Shown one piece after another: positions 17,311-25,993 of a DNA stretch of 64,000 nucleotides (position 1 is its first letter; each line of letters starts with the position of its first letter). Where the stretch lies: assembly GCF_900100265.1 (NCBI RefSeq), contig NZ_LT629696.1:3782001-3846000 (forward strand), written 5' to 3'. A program made the position numbers and the translations under genes. The DNA comes from Leifsonia sp. 466MF. GTDB lineage: Bacteria > Actinomycetota > Actinomycetes > Actinomycetales > Microbacteriaceae. A model generated the notes under the pieces. That model had not been told where the DNA came from and did no database searches. It was given only the letters and a program-made list of their open reading frames with translations.

Positions 17311-18450
17311 GTGGTTGCGACGAACGAAATCCCGCGCCCGGCGAACACCGTCCAGCTGCTGACCGCGGAAGGCCGGTTCCAGCCGAGCGAGACGTCGGCC
17401 GAATACCTCCCCTACCTGGAGCGGCTCGACGAGAACGACTACCGCCGCTTCTACCGCGACATGGTGCGCGTTCGCGCCTTGGACCATGAGGCGGCGAACC
17501 TGCAGCGGCAGGGACAACTCGGGCTCTGGGTCCCGAGCGAAGGGCAGGAGGGTGCCCAGGTCGGCTCGGCGCATGCCGCCAAGCCGCAGGACCACCTCTT
17601 CCCGTCCTACCGCGAACACGCCGTTGGAATGGTCCGGGGTATCGACCCGATCGGGATCATCGGCCTCCTCCGCGGCACGACACACGGCGGATGGGACCCG
17701 ACCGACCCGGCCGTCGGCAACTTCCACCTCTACACGCTGGTCATCGGCTCGCAGACCCTGCACGCCACCGGCTACGCCATGGGCATGAAACTCGATGGAA
17801 AGGTCGGCACGGGCGACCCGTCGAAGGACGAGGCGTCCATCGTGTACTTCGGCGACGGCGCGACCAGCCAGGGGGACGTCAACGAGGCGTACGTCTTCGC
17901 GGCCAGCTACCAGACCCCCCAGGTGTTCTTCCTGCAGAACAACCACTGGGCGATCTCCGTGCCGGTGAGCACGCAGTCGCGCACCCCGCTCTACCTGCGG
18001 TCGAGCGGGTTCGGCATCCCGGGCGTCCAGATCGACGGAAACGACGTGCTCGCGGCCTACGCCGTGACCGCCAAGCACCTCGACGACGCCCGGAGCGGCG
18101 AAGGCCCGAGCATGATCGAGGCCCTGACCTACCGGATGGGCGCCCACACCTCCAGCGACGACCCGAGCAAGTACCGCACCGACGAGGAGCTGGCCTCCTG
18201 GGCCGAGCGCGACCCGATCCGCCGGTTCCGCGTCTTCCTCGAAGAGCAGGGCGTCGGACAGGGCTTCTTCGACAGCGCAGACGAGGAGGCGGCCGATCTC
18301 GCCGCCGACATCCGCCGTCGCACGCTCGAGCTGGCGCCGCCGCCTGTCGCGTCGATGTTCCAGCACGTCTACAGTGAGCCGCATCCCGTGACGGACGAGC
18401 AACGACGCTGGCTCGAGGAGTACGAGGCGTCGTTCGGAGGTGACGCATGA
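17311..18450 (+). CDS. 2-oxo acid dehydrogenase E1 component, alpha subunit
   Basis: 379-aa thiamine-diphosphate subunit that decarboxylates a 2-oxo acid. The ThDP/Mg signature GDGATSQGDVNEAYVFA...NNHWAIS is complete (GDGATSQGDVNEA), and FPSYREHAVGMVRG is typical of BkdA/PdhA. The phosphorylation-loop region RMGAHTSSDDPSKYR is present. Branched-chain substrates (BkdA) or pyruvate (PdhA) are both possible; E1alpha-E1beta-E2 order with no E3 is common to actinobacterial bkd operons. GTG start 6 nt after TAGGTT (17299-17304): leaderless. Overlaps E1beta by ATGA. Confidence 0.92.
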   Translation: MVATNEIPRPANTVQLLTAEGRFQPSETSAEYLPYLERLDENDYRRFYRDMVRVRALDHEAANLQRQGQLGLWVPSEGQEGAQVGSAHAAKPQDHLFPSYREHAVGMVRGIDPIGIIGLLRGTTHGGWDPTDPAVGNFHLYTLVIGSQTLHATGYAMGMKLDGKVGTGDPSKDEASIVYFGDGATSQGDVNEAYVFAASYQTPQVFFLQNNHWAISVPVSTQSRTPLYLRSSGFGIPGVQIDGNDVLAAYAVTAKHLDDARSGEGPSMIEALTYRMGAHTSSDDPSKYRTDEELASWAERDPIRRFRVFLEEQGVGQGFFDSADEEAADLAADIRRRTLELAPPPVASMFQHVYSEPHPVTDEQRRWLEEYEASFGGDA

Positions 18451-19772
18451 GTGACGTGAGGAGCGAGGCCGAATACGTGGAGGCCGAGCTGATCGAGAAT
18501 CCCGGCGACAGCGCAGAGTCACGCGACGACGGCGCGCCCGTCGACACCGCGTCGCTCGACACGCAGGCGATCGACGTCGTCGAGATCGTCGAGAGCGACC
18601 CCGACTCCCGCGTGCTCGAGGAGCACGTCGCCGAGCAGGAGTGGACGCGTGAATTCGTGATCGACGACGAGGAGAGCGATCGGGTCGACGAGCAGGAGAC
18701 CGCGCAGGCGGAGCTCCAGGCATCGGCCGAGGTCGGAGAGACGGCTGCCGAGGCGGAGCACGCCGAGCCGACGGTGGATGCGGCGCCCGAGCCGCGCATC
18801 CAGTCACTCCCGATGGTCAAGGCGCTGAACGCCGGTCTGCGACGCGCGCTCGCCGACGACCCGCGCGTCATCCTGATGGGCGAGGACATCGGCCCGCTGG
18901 GCGGCGTCTTCCGCGTCACCGAGGGGCTGCAGAAGGAGTTCGGACCGCAGCGGGTGATGGACACACCGCTCGCAGAGGCCGGCATCATCGGAACCGCGAT
19001 CGGACTCGCGATGCGCGGATACCGTCCGGTCGTCGAGATCCAGTTCAACGGCTTCGTCTTCCCCGGCTTCGACCAGATCACGACGCAGCTCGCGAAGATG
19101 ACCAACCGCCACAGCGGCCGCATCCCCTTCCCCGTCGTCATCCGCATCCCCCACGGCGGACACATCGGGGCCGTCGAGCACCACCAGGAGGCTCCGGAGG
19201 CGTACTTCGCGCACACCGCAGGTCTGCGCGTGGTCGCCCCGTCCACACCGCACGACGCCTACTGGATGATCCAGGAGGCGATCCGCTCCGACGACCCCGT
19301 CGTCTTCTTCGAACCGATGAGCCGCTACTGGCCGAAGGGCGAGGTCGACCTGGTCGAGAACCCGACGCCGCTGCACGCCAGCCGGGTCGTCCGAACCGGA
19401 ACGGACGCGACCGTCGTCGCGTGGGCAGGCATGGTGAGCGTCGCCCTGCGCGCCGCCGAGCTCGCCGCCGAGGAGGGCCGCAGCCTCGAGGTCGTCGACC
19501 TCCGCTCGCTCTCCCCCGTCGACTACGGCCCGGTGATCGCATCCGTGCAGAAGACCGGGCGGCTGATCATCGCGCAGGAGGCGCCGAGCAACGTCTCGGT
19601 GGGCTCCGAGGTCGCGGCGACCGTCGCCGAGAAGGCCTTCTATTCGCTGGAGGCGCCCGTTATGCGCGTCGCCGGCTTCGACGTCCCGTTCCCGCCGGCG
19701 AAGCTCGAGGAGCTGTACCTCCCCGACGCCGACCGCATCCTCGAGGCCGTCGACCGGGCGCTCGCCTACTGA
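18447..19772 (+). CDS. 2-oxo acid dehydrogenase E1 component, beta subunit, with acidic N-terminal extension
   Basis: 441 aa. Residues from about 117 are a standard E1beta transketolase-like domain ([69 protein letters not shown]). Residues 1-116 are an extra, strongly acidic, low-complexity tail rich in Glu, Asp and Ala ([27 protein letters not shown]); usual E1beta proteins are about 325-345 aa and start near the core. The extension is probably translated: the ATG overlaps the E1alpha stop as ATGA, and no ribosome binding site precedes the internal ATG at 18813. Its role (docking to E2, solubility) is unknown. Confidence 0.9.
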   Translation: MSDVRSEAEYVEAELIENPGDSAESRDDGAPVDTASLDTQAIDVVEIVESDPDSRVLEEHVAEQEWTREFVIDDEESDRVDEQETAQAELQASAEVGETAAEAEHAEPTVDAAPEPRIQSLPMVKALNAGLRRALADDPRVILMGEDIGPLGGVFRVTEGLQKEFGPQRVMDTPLAEAGIIGTAIGLAMRGYRPVVEIQFNGFVFPGFDQITTQLAKMTNRHSGRIPFPVVIRIPHGGHIGAVEHHQEAPEAYFAHTAGLRVVAPSTPHDAYWMIQEAIRSDDPVVFFEPMSRYWPKGEVDLVENPTPLHASRVVRTGTDATVVAWAGMVSVALRAAELAAEEGRSLEVVDLRSLSPVDYGPVIASVQKTGRLIIAQEAPSNVSVGSEVAATVAEKAFYSLEAPVMRVAGFDVPFPPAKLEELYLPDADRILEAVDRALAY

Positions 19773-19831
19773 CGCCTGGCGCATACATCGGCGGCGCTGC
19801 CCGCCGCGAGACCGACAGAGAGAAGTCGCAC

Positions 19832-21313
19832 ATGAGCGAGTCCCAGTTCCTCCTGCCCGATGTGGGCGAGGGCCTGACCGAGGCGGAGATCGTCTCGTGG
19901 AAGGTGACCCCGGGCGAGCAGGTCGCGGTCAATCAGGTGATCGTCGAGATCGAGACCGCGAAGTCGCTCGTCGAGCTGCCGTCGCCGTTCGAGGGAACGG
20001 TCGGCGAACTCCTCGTCTCCGAAGGCCAGACCGTCGAGGTCGGCACCCCGATCTTCACGGTGACGGCCGGCGGGGAGTCTGCCGAGGCGCCCGTCCGTGA
20101 GCCGGAGCCCGCCGAGGAGCTCGCGGCCGACACCGCCGCGAGCGTCTCGCACGAAGAGGAGCCGAAGGCCGGTGCCGTGCTGGTCGGCTACGGCTCCGCC
20201 GGGCATGGATCGAGCCGTCGCCGCCGCGTCACGCACCCCGGCACGGCGTCCCTGCCGGTGGCCTTCTCCGGATCCGTCGCACAGCAGGCGGCGGCGCCCA
20301 CCGCTCCGGCGGCTCCCGCCCCGTCGGCTCCCGCCCCGTCGGCTACGGCTGCGCAGACCGCCCCGGCCGCGACCTCCCCGGCCTCGGCACCCGCCGCGCC
20401 TGCACCCCGCCCAGCACCTGCGGCACACACCGCTCCGACGCCGCACGCCGGCGGCTCGGTGATCGCCAAGCCCCCCGTCCGCAAGCTCGCCAAGGACCTG
20501 GGCGTCGACATCACCGTCGTCACTCCGACCGGCCCTGTCGGCGACGTCACCCGCGACGACGTGCTGCGCGAGGCGTCGCAGGTCACGGTCTTCCGCAACA
20601 TCCAGACGCCGGAGTGGCCGGACGACCGCGAGGAGCGCATCCCGGTCAAGGGCGTCCGCAAGGCGATCGCCAACGCGATGACGTCGAGCGCGTTCAGCGC
20701 CCCGCACGTCAGCCTCTTCGTCGACGTGGATGCCACCCGCACCATGGAGTTCGTCAAGCGGCTCAAGAACTCGACCGACTTCGCCGGCATCAAGGTGTCT
20801 CCGCTGCTGATCATGGCGAAGGCCATCATCTGGGCCGTCCGCCGCAACCCCACCGTCAACTCGGCGTGGACGGACGAGGAGATCATCGTCCGCCACTACG
20901 TGAACCTCGGGATCGCCGCGGCGACCCCCCGCGGCCTCATCGTGCCGAACATCAAGGAGGCGCAGGGCATGACGCTGCTGGAGCTGGCTCGAGCCCTCGA
21001 GCAGCTGACCCTCACCGCCCGCGACGGCAAGACGCCGCCGGCAGACATGAACGGCGGCACGATCACCATCACGAACATCGGCGTGTTCGGGATGGACACC
21101 GGCACGCCCATCCTGAACCCGGGCGAGGTCGGCATCGTCGCCCTCGGAACGATCAAGCAGAAGCCCTGGGTGGTCGACGGCGAGGTCCGCCCGCGCTTCG
21201 TCACCACACTGGGCGCGTCGTTCGACCACCGTGTCGTCGACGGGGATGTGGCATCGCGCTTCCTGGCGGACGTCGCGTCGATCATCGAAGAGCCTGCGCT
21301 GCTCCTCGACTGA
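19832..21313 (+). CDS. 2-oxo acid dehydrogenase E2, dihydrolipoamide acyltransferase
   Basis: 493-aa core of the complex that passes the acyl group to CoA. One N-terminal lipoyl domain ([18 protein letters not shown]) with the lipoylated lysine in [10 protein letters not shown] (Lys44). A long Ala/Pro-rich swinging arm follows (about residues 150-210). The peripheral subunit-binding domain ([24 protein letters not shown]) and the catalytic domain with [16 protein letters not shown] complete it. ATG with AGAGAGAAG upstream, 59 nt after E1beta. E3 must be encoded elsewhere. Confidence 0.94.
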   Translation: MSESQFLLPDVGEGLTEAEIVSWKVTPGEQVAVNQVIVEIETAKSLVELPSPFEGTVGELLVSEGQTVEVGTPIFTVTAGGESAEAPVREPEPAEELAADTAASVSHEEEPKAGAVLVGYGSAGHGSSRRRRVTHPGTASLPVAFSGSVAQQAAAPTAPAAPAPSAPAPSATAAQTAPAATSPASAPAAPAPRPAPAAHTAPTPHAGGSVIAKPPVRKLAKDLGVDITVVTPTGPVGDVTRDDVLREASQVTVFRNIQTPEWPDDREERIPVKGVRKAIANAMTSSAFSAPHVSLFVDVDATRTMEFVKRLKNSTDFAGIKVSPLLIMAKAIIWAVRRNPTVNSAWTDEEIIVRHYVNLGIAAATPRGLIVPNIKEAQGMTLLELARALEQLTLTARDGKTPPADMNGGTITITNIGVFGMDTGTPILNPGEVGIVALGTIKQKPWVVDGEVRPRFVTTLGASFDHRVVDGDVASRFLADVASIIEEPALLLD

Positions 21314-21315
21314 AT

Positions 21316-21345
21316 TTGACAATCATTTTCAATAAGCCGTAATGT
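21316..21345 (+). promoter_or_regulatory. Zur-box promoter of the zinc uptake operon
   Basis: A near-palindrome TGACAATCATTTTCA (21317-21331) matches the Fur/Zur-type operator of actinobacteria (TGAnAATnATTnTCA). It overlaps a TTGACA -35 (21316-21321) spaced 18 nt from TAATGT (21340-21345), so metal-loaded Zur would block RNA polymerase. A hairpin TGCCCGC-GACC-GCGGGCA (21353-21370) lies in the leader of znuA. Confidence 0.82.
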
Positions 21346-21411
21346 GAGCCGGTGCCCGCGACCGCGGGCATCCACTTCTTCACGTCGTTCGCGACTTAGA
21401 CAGGCTCACCC

Positions 21412-22317
21412 ATGAAGACGCGTTCTCTCGTCTCCGCCCTCACCGCGGCCGCCATCGCCCTGACCCTGGCCGGCTGCTCCTCCTCGTCGTCGGCCGGCTC
21501 CGACGACAGCACCGTCCGCGTCGTCGCCAGCACCGATGTATACGGCGACATCGCGACCACCATCGGCGGCGACGCCGTGCACGTCACCTCGCTGATGACC
21601 GACCCCGCGCAGGATCCGCACTCCTTCGAGGCGAGCGCCCAGAACCAGCTCGCGGTGTCGAAGGCCGACGTCGTCATCGAGAACGGCGGCGGCTACGACG
21701 ACTACATGCAGAACCTCGTGAAGGGCGCGACGAACAGCGGCGTCAAGGTGCTCAACGTCGTCGATCTCTCGGGCAAGAAGCCCGTCGACGGCGAACTCAA
21801 CGAACACGTCTGGTACGACTTCCCCACGGTGCAGAAGTTCGCCGATGCGCTCACCGCCGCCCTGTCCGCCGCGGACCCGTCGCAGAAGGCGACCTTCGAG
21901 AGGAACGCCTCGGCATTCGGCGAGAAGCTGTCGGCACTCGAGGCCACCGAGGCGCAGCTGAAGTCGACCTACGCGGGCGAAGGCGTGGCCATCACCGAAC
22001 CTGTGCCGCTGTACCTGCTCGATGCCATCGGGCTGGTCAACAAGACCCCCGAGAAGTTCAGCGAGGCCATCGAGGAGGAGAACGACGTCTCCCCCATCGT
22101 GCTGAAGGACACCCTGCAGCTGTTCAGCGGTCACCAGGTGAAGCTCCTCGCCTACAACGAGCAGACCACCGGCGCCGAGACCGAGAAGGTCCTCGCTGCG
22201 GCCAAGGCGGCCGGCATCCCGGTCGTCCCGGTCACCGAGACCCTGCCAGAGGGCATGCACTACATCGGGTGGATGAGCGGCAACCTCGACGCCGTGAAGG
22301 GTGCGCTGGCGAAGTGA
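21412..22317 (+). CDS. znuA: Zinc ABC transporter substrate-binding lipoprotein
   Basis: 301-aa cluster A-I metal-binding protein. The signal peptide ends in the lipobox LAGC (Cys21), so it is membrane anchored outside the cell. Metal ligands are visible as His in DPHSFE, His in NEHVWYD and an acidic residue in AYNEQTTG. There is no His-rich loop, common in non-enterobacterial members. Zinc rather than manganese is inferred from the Zur box upstream and zur downstream. First gene of the operon, overlapping the ATPase by GTGA. Confidence 0.92.
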   Translation: MKTRSLVSALTAAAIALTLAGCSSSSSAGSDDSTVRVVASTDVYGDIATTIGGDAVHVTSLMTDPAQDPHSFEASAQNQLAVSKADVVIENGGGYDDYMQNLVKGATNSGVKVLNVVDLSGKKPVDGELNEHVWYDFPTVQKFADALTAALSAADPSQKATFERNASAFGEKLSALEATEAQLKSTYAGEGVAITEPVPLYLLDAIGLVNKTPEKFSEAIEEENDVSPIVLKDTLQLFSGHQVKLLAYNEQTTGAETEKVLAAAKAAGIPVVPVTETLPEGMHYIGWMSGNLDAVKGALAK

Positions 22318-23174
22318 CCGAACCGCTCGAACGCGTGCCCGTCCCCGACTCGCGGGACGTGGTGCTCCGGCTGCGCGATGCGTCGCTCGGCTTCGGCGAC
22401 CGCACCCTCTGGAGCGGTCTCGACCTCGACGTGCACGCGGGCGAGTTCGTCGCGGTGCTCGGGCCGAACGGCTCCGGCAAGACCAGCCTGTTGCGGACCA
22501 TCCTCGGGCAGCAGCACCTCGACAGCGGAGAGATCGCCTTCGAGGGGCACCCGGTACGCCGGGGCGACCGACGGATCGGCTACATCCCGCAGCAGAAGCT
22601 CATCCCGGCGGGCACGCCCATGCGCGCCCGCGACCTCGTCGCCCTCGGCGTCAACGGTCACCGCTGGGGGCTGCCGCTCCCCCGCCGCTCCGACCGCGAG
22701 CAGGTCGACCGGCTGATCGACTCCGTCGGCGCGCGCCGCTACGCCGACACGGCGGTCGGCTCGCTGTCCGGCGGCGAGCAGCAGCGACTGCGTGTGGCGC
22801 AGGCGCTCGCCGGCGACCCGGCCCTGCTGCTCTGCGACGAGCCGCTGCTGTCGCTCGACCTCCAGCACCAGCGCGGCGTGAGCGAGCTCATCGACCGCCG
22901 GCGCCGCGACCACGGGAGCGCCGTCGTCTTCGTGACCCACGACGTGAACCCGGTGCTCGGGATGGTGGACCGCGTCCTGTACCTGGCCGGCGGCCGCTTC
23001 CGCACGGGCACACCGGACGAGGTGCTCCGCAGCGACGTGCTGACCGACCTGTACGGGACGCCGGTGGATGTCATCCGCAGCCGCGGCAGGATCGTGGTCG
23101 TCGGCATCCCGGACGCCGAGACGCACGACCACCACATCCACACCCGCACCGAGCACCCGGAGCCGGCGGCATGA
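22314..23174 (+). CDS. znuC: Zinc ABC transporter ATP-binding protein
   Basis: 286-aa ATPase. Walker A GPNGSGKTS (residues 50-58), signature LSGGEQQRLRVAQAL and Walker B ALLLCDEPLLSLDLQH are all intact. The C-terminal tail is His rich (ETHDHHIHTRTEH), possibly a metal-sensing or storage tail. The GTG start overlaps the znuA stop, and the stop overlaps the permease start. Confidence 0.93.
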   Translation: MTEPLERVPVPDSRDVVLRLRDASLGFGDRTLWSGLDLDVHAGEFVAVLGPNGSGKTSLLRTILGQQHLDSGEIAFEGHPVRRGDRRIGYIPQQKLIPAGTPMRARDLVALGVNGHRWGLPLPRRSDREQVDRLIDSVGARRYADTAVGSLSGGEQQRLRVAQALAGDPALLLCDEPLLSLDLQHQRGVSELIDRRRRDHGSAVVFVTHDVNPVLGMVDRVLYLAGGRFRTGTPDEVLRSDVLTDLYGTPVDVIRSRGRIVVVGIPDAETHDHHIHTRTEHPEPAA

Positions 23175-24061
23175 TGCACCTCGACATCTGGCAGCAGCTG
23201 TTCGACTTCAGCGACTACGGCGAGCTGCTGCTGCTCGTGAAGAACTCGATCTTCGCTGGAGCGATCCTCGGTATCGTCGGCGGTCTGATCGGCGTGTTCG
23301 TGATGCAGCGGGACATGGCGTTCGCGGTGCACGGCATCAGCGAGCTGTCGTTCGCCGGAGCGGCGATCGCCCTGCTGTTCGGCGTCAACGTCGTGGCTGG
23401 GTCGCTCGCCGGATCGCTGGTCGCGGCCGTCCTGATCGGTCTCCTCGGGGCGAAAGCCCGCGACCGCAACTCGATCATCGCCGTGCTGATGCCCTTCGGG
23501 CTCGGCCTCGGCATCCTGGCGCTCGCGCTCTATCCCGGTCGCAGCGCGTACAAGTTCGGGCTGCTCACCGGGCAGATCGTGTCGGTCGACGATCCGCAGC
23601 TCGGCTGGCTGCTGATCATCGGCGCGATCGTGCTGGTCGCGCTGCTGCTGATGTGGCGCCCGCTGACCTTCGACAGCCTGGATGCGGACGTCGCCGCCTC
23701 ACGCGGCGTCCCGACCCGTTTCGTCGCCCTGGCCTTCATGGTGCTGCTCGGCCTTGCGGTCGCGGTGTCCGTCCAGATCGTCGGCGCGCTGCTCGTGCTC
23801 TCGCTGCTGGTCACACCCGCCGCGGCCGCGATGCGCATCTCGTCGTCGCCCCTCGGCGTGCCGGTGCTCAGCGTGCTGTTCGCTCTGGTCTCGGTGGTGG
23901 GCGGCATCCTGCTCGCCCTGGGCAGCGCGCTCCCCATCAGCCCGTACGTGACGACCATCTCGTTCCTGATCTACGTCGTCTGCCGCATCGTTGGCGGTCG
24001 GCGTGTGCGCCGCCGCGGTGCGGCGACGACTTCTCGGCGACTCGTGAGCCAGGCGGGCTAG
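23171..24061 (+). CDS. znuB: Zinc ABC transporter permease
   Basis: 296-aa ABC-3 type metal permease with eight to nine hydrophobic segments (MQRDMAFAVHGISELSFAGA; LGLGILALALYPGRS; AVAVSVQIVGALLVLSLLV; PISPYVTTISFLIYV). The MAFAVHGISE segment corresponds to the family's typical MAxxGDxISH region. ATG 23171 overlaps the znuC stop. Ends 9 nt before zur. Confidence 0.92.
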   Translation: MMHLDIWQQLFDFSDYGELLLLVKNSIFAGAILGIVGGLIGVFVMQRDMAFAVHGISELSFAGAAIALLFGVNVVAGSLAGSLVAAVLIGLLGAKARDRNSIIAVLMPFGLGLGILALALYPGRSAYKFGLLTGQIVSVDDPQLGWLLIIGAIVLVALLLMWRPLTFDSLDADVAASRGVPTRFVALAFMVLLGLAVAVSVQIVGALLVLSLLVTPAAAAMRISSSPLGVPVLSVLFALVSVVGGILLALGSALPISPYVTTISFLIYVVCRIVGGRRVRRRGAATTSRRLVSQAG

Positions 24062-24070
24062 CCTGGGATG

Positions 24071-24484
24071 GTGAAGCGGAACACCTGGCAGCGGGAGGCC
24101 GTCCGCGAGGCTCTGACCTCGACGGAGGGCTTCATCAGCGCGCAGGGGCTGCACCTGAGCCTGCACGAGGCGGGCTCGCCCATCGGCCTGGCCACCGTGT
24201 ACCGCGCGCTCGCCGACCTTGCGGCCGAAGGCGACGCCGACTCGCTCCAGTCGCCCGAGGGCGAGAGCCTGTACCGCGCCTGCACCACCGGCCACCATCA
24301 CCACCTGATCTGCCGCAACTGCGGGCTGACGGTGGAGATCGAGGCGGACGCGGTCGAGCAGTGGGCGCGGCAGGCCGCCGCGGCCCACGGATTCACGCAG
24401 GCACAGCACGTCGTCGATGTCTTCGGGCTGTGCGCCGCGTGCACGGCCAAGAGCGATTTGGCCGGCACCGCGTCCATGCCGTAG
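24071..24484 (+). CDS. zur: Zinc uptake regulator (Fur family)
   Basis: 137-aa Fur-family repressor. The winged helix is QREAVREALTSTEGFISAQGL...LATVYRALADLAAEG; metal-site residues include the run in CTTGHHHHLIC, the first zinc-site pair CRNC and the second pair CAAC. It senses zinc and represses znuACB. GTG 24071 is preferred over ATG 24068 because TAGCCT (24059-24064) lies 6 nt before it, the leaderless pattern seen elsewhere in the window; this would also allow expression apart from the zinc-repressed operon promoter. Three zinc-free ribosomal protein genes follow. Confidence 0.93.
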   Translation: MKRNTWQREAVREALTSTEGFISAQGLHLSLHEAGSPIGLATVYRALADLAAEGDADSLQSPEGESLYRACTTGHHHHLICRNCGLTVEIEADAVEQWARQAAAAHGFTQAQHVVDVFGLCAACTAKSDLAGTASMP

Positions 24485-24622
24485 CATGGATGTTTGGCTG
24501 AGTGGGCTCCTCCCGCTCAGATCGTATGCGAAACCCCCATCACGAAGACGACGGGGAAGTCGTATGCCGACAAGTGACCTTGGGTGGTGCCGACCGGTAC
24601 CACGGTATTGGAGAAGAAAGCA
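24482..24622 (+). promoter_or_regulatory. rpmB promoter and structured leader
   Basis: TAGCAT (24482-24487) overlaps the zur stop and could start a leader of about 130 nt. The leader contains a hairpin CTGAGTGGG/CCCGCTCAG (24500-24522) and further GC-rich repeats. No Zur box could be found here, so zinc control of the ribosomal genes, if any, would come by read-through from the znu promoter or by leader structure. Function is inference. Confidence 0.4.
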
Positions 24623-24859
24623 ATGGCAGCAGTGTGCCAGGTGACTGGAGCCGTTCCCGGCTTCGGTCACAACATCTCGCACTCGCACCGTCGCACGAAG
24701 CGCCGGTTCGACCCGAACATCCAGAAGAAGACGTACTACGTGCCGTCGCTTCGCCGTAACGTCACCCTGACGCTGAGCGCCAAGGGCATCAAGGTCATCG
24801 ATGCCCGTGGCATCGAGTCCGTGGTCAAGGACCTCCTGGCCCGTGGGGAGAAGATCTAA
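24623..24859 (+). CDS. rpmB: 50S ribosomal protein L28 (zinc-independent form)
   Basis: 78-aa L28 beginning [20 protein letters not shown], with [12 protein letters not shown]. It has a single cysteine and no CxxC pairs, the zinc-free form. Preceded by GGAGAAGAAAG. First gene of rpmB-rpmG-rpsN, the trio that in streptomycetes and mycobacteria exists as a Zur-controlled alternative set. Here it sits directly behind zur. Confidence 0.96.
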   Translation: MAAVCQVTGAVPGFGHNISHSHRRTKRRFDPNIQKKTYYVPSLRRNVTLTLSAKGIKVIDARGIESVVKDLLARGEKI

Positions 24860-24861
24860 GC

Positions 24862-25029
24862 ATGGCGAAGCAGCAGGACGTCCGTCCGATCATCAAGCTC
24901 CGTTCGACGGCGGGCACCGGGTACACCTACGTGACCCGCAAGAACCGCCGCAACGACCCCGACCGACTCGTGCTCAAGAAGTACGACCCCGTAGTGCGCA
25001 AGCACGTCGACTTCCGAGAGGAGCGCTAA
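24862..25029 (+). CDS. rpmG: 50S ribosomal protein L33 (zinc-independent form)
   Basis: 55-aa L33: starts [20 protein letters not shown], contains [20 protein letters not shown] and ends FREER. It has no cysteine, whereas zinc-binding L33 proteins carry two CxxC motifs. Starts 2 nt after rpmB and is followed after 2 nt by rpsN. Confidence 0.96.
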   Translation: MAKQQDVRPIIKLRSTAGTGYTYVTRKNRRNDPDRLVLKKYDPVVRKHVDFREER

Positions 25030-25031
25030 AC

Positions 25032-25337
25032 ATGGCCAAGAAGTCAAAGATCGCCAAGAACGAGCAGCGCAAGGTCATCGTCGAGCGCTACGCCGCGAAG
25101 CGTGCCGAGCTGAAGAAGGCTCTCGTCGACCCGAACGGCTCCGACGAGTCCCGTGAGGCCGCTCGCCTGGGCCTGCAGAAGCTGCCCCGCGACGCCTCCC
25201 CGATCCGCGTGCGCAACCGCGACGCGGTCGACGGCCGTCCGCGCGGAAACCTCAGCAAGTTCGGCATCTCGCGTGTCCGTTTCCGTGACATGGCGCACCG
25301 CGGCGAGCTGCCCGGCATCACCAAGTCGAGCTGGTAA
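25032..25337 (+). CDS. rpsN: 30S ribosomal protein S14 (long, zinc-independent form)
   Basis: 101-aa S14 of the long C-minus type, with [20 protein letters not shown] at the start and [17 protein letters not shown] at the end. Contains no cysteine; the zinc-binding type is about 61 aa with a CxxC-x12-CxxC finger. Whether a zinc-binding paralog exists in the ribosomal operons cannot be seen here. Closed by a terminator. Confidence 0.96.
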   Translation: MAKKSKIAKNEQRKVIVERYAAKRAELKKALVDPNGSDESREAARLGLQKLPRDASPIRVRNRDAVDGRPRGNLSKFGISRVRFRDMAHRGELPGITKSSW

Positions 25338-25360
25338 GCCAGCGCGACGACGCACCTCGA

Positions 25361-25391
25361 GGGGCGTCCGGCTTCGGCCGGGCGCCCCTTT
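25361..25391 (+). terminator. Intrinsic terminator after rpsN
   Basis: 12-bp stem GGGGCGTCCGGC / GCCGGGCGCCCC (one G-T pair) with a TTCG tetraloop, followed by TTTG. Ends the rpmB-rpmG-rpsN unit. Confidence 0.85.
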
Positions 25392-25480
25392 GCCGTACCC
25401 GAATGGATGCCCGAAGCTGCGCATCCGGTCCGATGTCGGCGAAAGAGGACGAAGTTCCGCGTGTTTCCGCGGGTTTCTGA

Positions 25481-25583
25481 TACATTCAAGGCGGTCAACC
25501 GACCAAACGTTACGGCCCTCAGTGGCCTCAACCGTTCCACAAGATAGCTGTAGATCCAGCACAAGGTCCGAGGAGGACACTCA
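25481..25583 (+). promoter_or_regulatory. hup promoter and leader
   Basis: TACATT (25481-25486) in a locally AT-rich stretch is the best -10 for hup, giving a leader of about 90 nt. The leader has short inverted repeats (GGTCAACCGACC at 25493-25504) and ends in CGAGGAGGACACTCA before the ATG. Confidence 0.45.
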
Positions 25584-25868
25584 ATGGCTGACAACCTGAA
25601 CAAGACCGAGCTCGTTGCTGCCGTCGCTGCGGCGTCGGGTCAGAGCCAGGCCACCGTCTCGAGCGTCGTCGACGCGTTCTTCAGCACCATCAGCGAGACC
25701 GTCGCCAAGGGTGGCAAGGTCACCATCCCCGGCTGGCTCGCCGCCGAGCGCAGCGAGACCGCTGCCCGCACCGGCCGCAACCCGCAGACCGGCGAGGAGA
25801 TCTCCATCCCGGCCGGCCACCGCGTCAAGCTGACCGCGGGCTCGAAGCTCAAGGCTGCCGTCAAGTAG
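25584..25868 (+). CDS. hup: DNA-binding protein HU
   Basis: 94-aa histone-like protein of the short HU type, without the long Lys/Ala tail of mycobacterial/streptomycete HupS-type proteins. Motifs are KTELVAAVAAASGQSQATV at the start and GRNPQTGEEISIPAGHRVKL (the DNA-clamping arm region). Strong ribosome binding site GAGGAGG. Single gene with own promoter and terminator. Confidence 0.97.
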   Translation: MADNLNKTELVAAVAAASGQSQATVSSVVDAFFSTISETVAKGGKVTIPGWLAAERSETAARTGRNPQTGEEISIPAGHRVKLTAGSKLKAAVK

Positions 25869-25886
25869 TCCTTCCCAGCTTTGCCT

Positions 25887-25919
25887 GAGGGCGGCGCCGC
25901 ATCGTGCGGCGCCGCCCTC
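25887..25919 (+). terminator. Intrinsic terminator after hup
   Basis: Perfect 14-bp stem GAGGGCGGCGCCGC / GCGGCGCCGCCCTC with an ATCGT loop. No long T-run follows, which is usual for high-GC actinobacterial terminators. Confidence 0.85.
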
Positions 25920-25993
25920 GTCGTATCTCCGGCGGGCATACGGGCGAACAGGCTGTGGGCGGCCGTCCAGGGCGGGGGACGTAGGCTGGACAG

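Noticed and set aside
24526..24759. Histidine-containing upstream reading frame (MRNPHHEDD...) overlapping rpmB as a zinc-sensing leader peptide
   Set aside because: No ribosome binding site, runs far into rpmB in another frame, and its later part looks like ordinary frame-shadow sequence.
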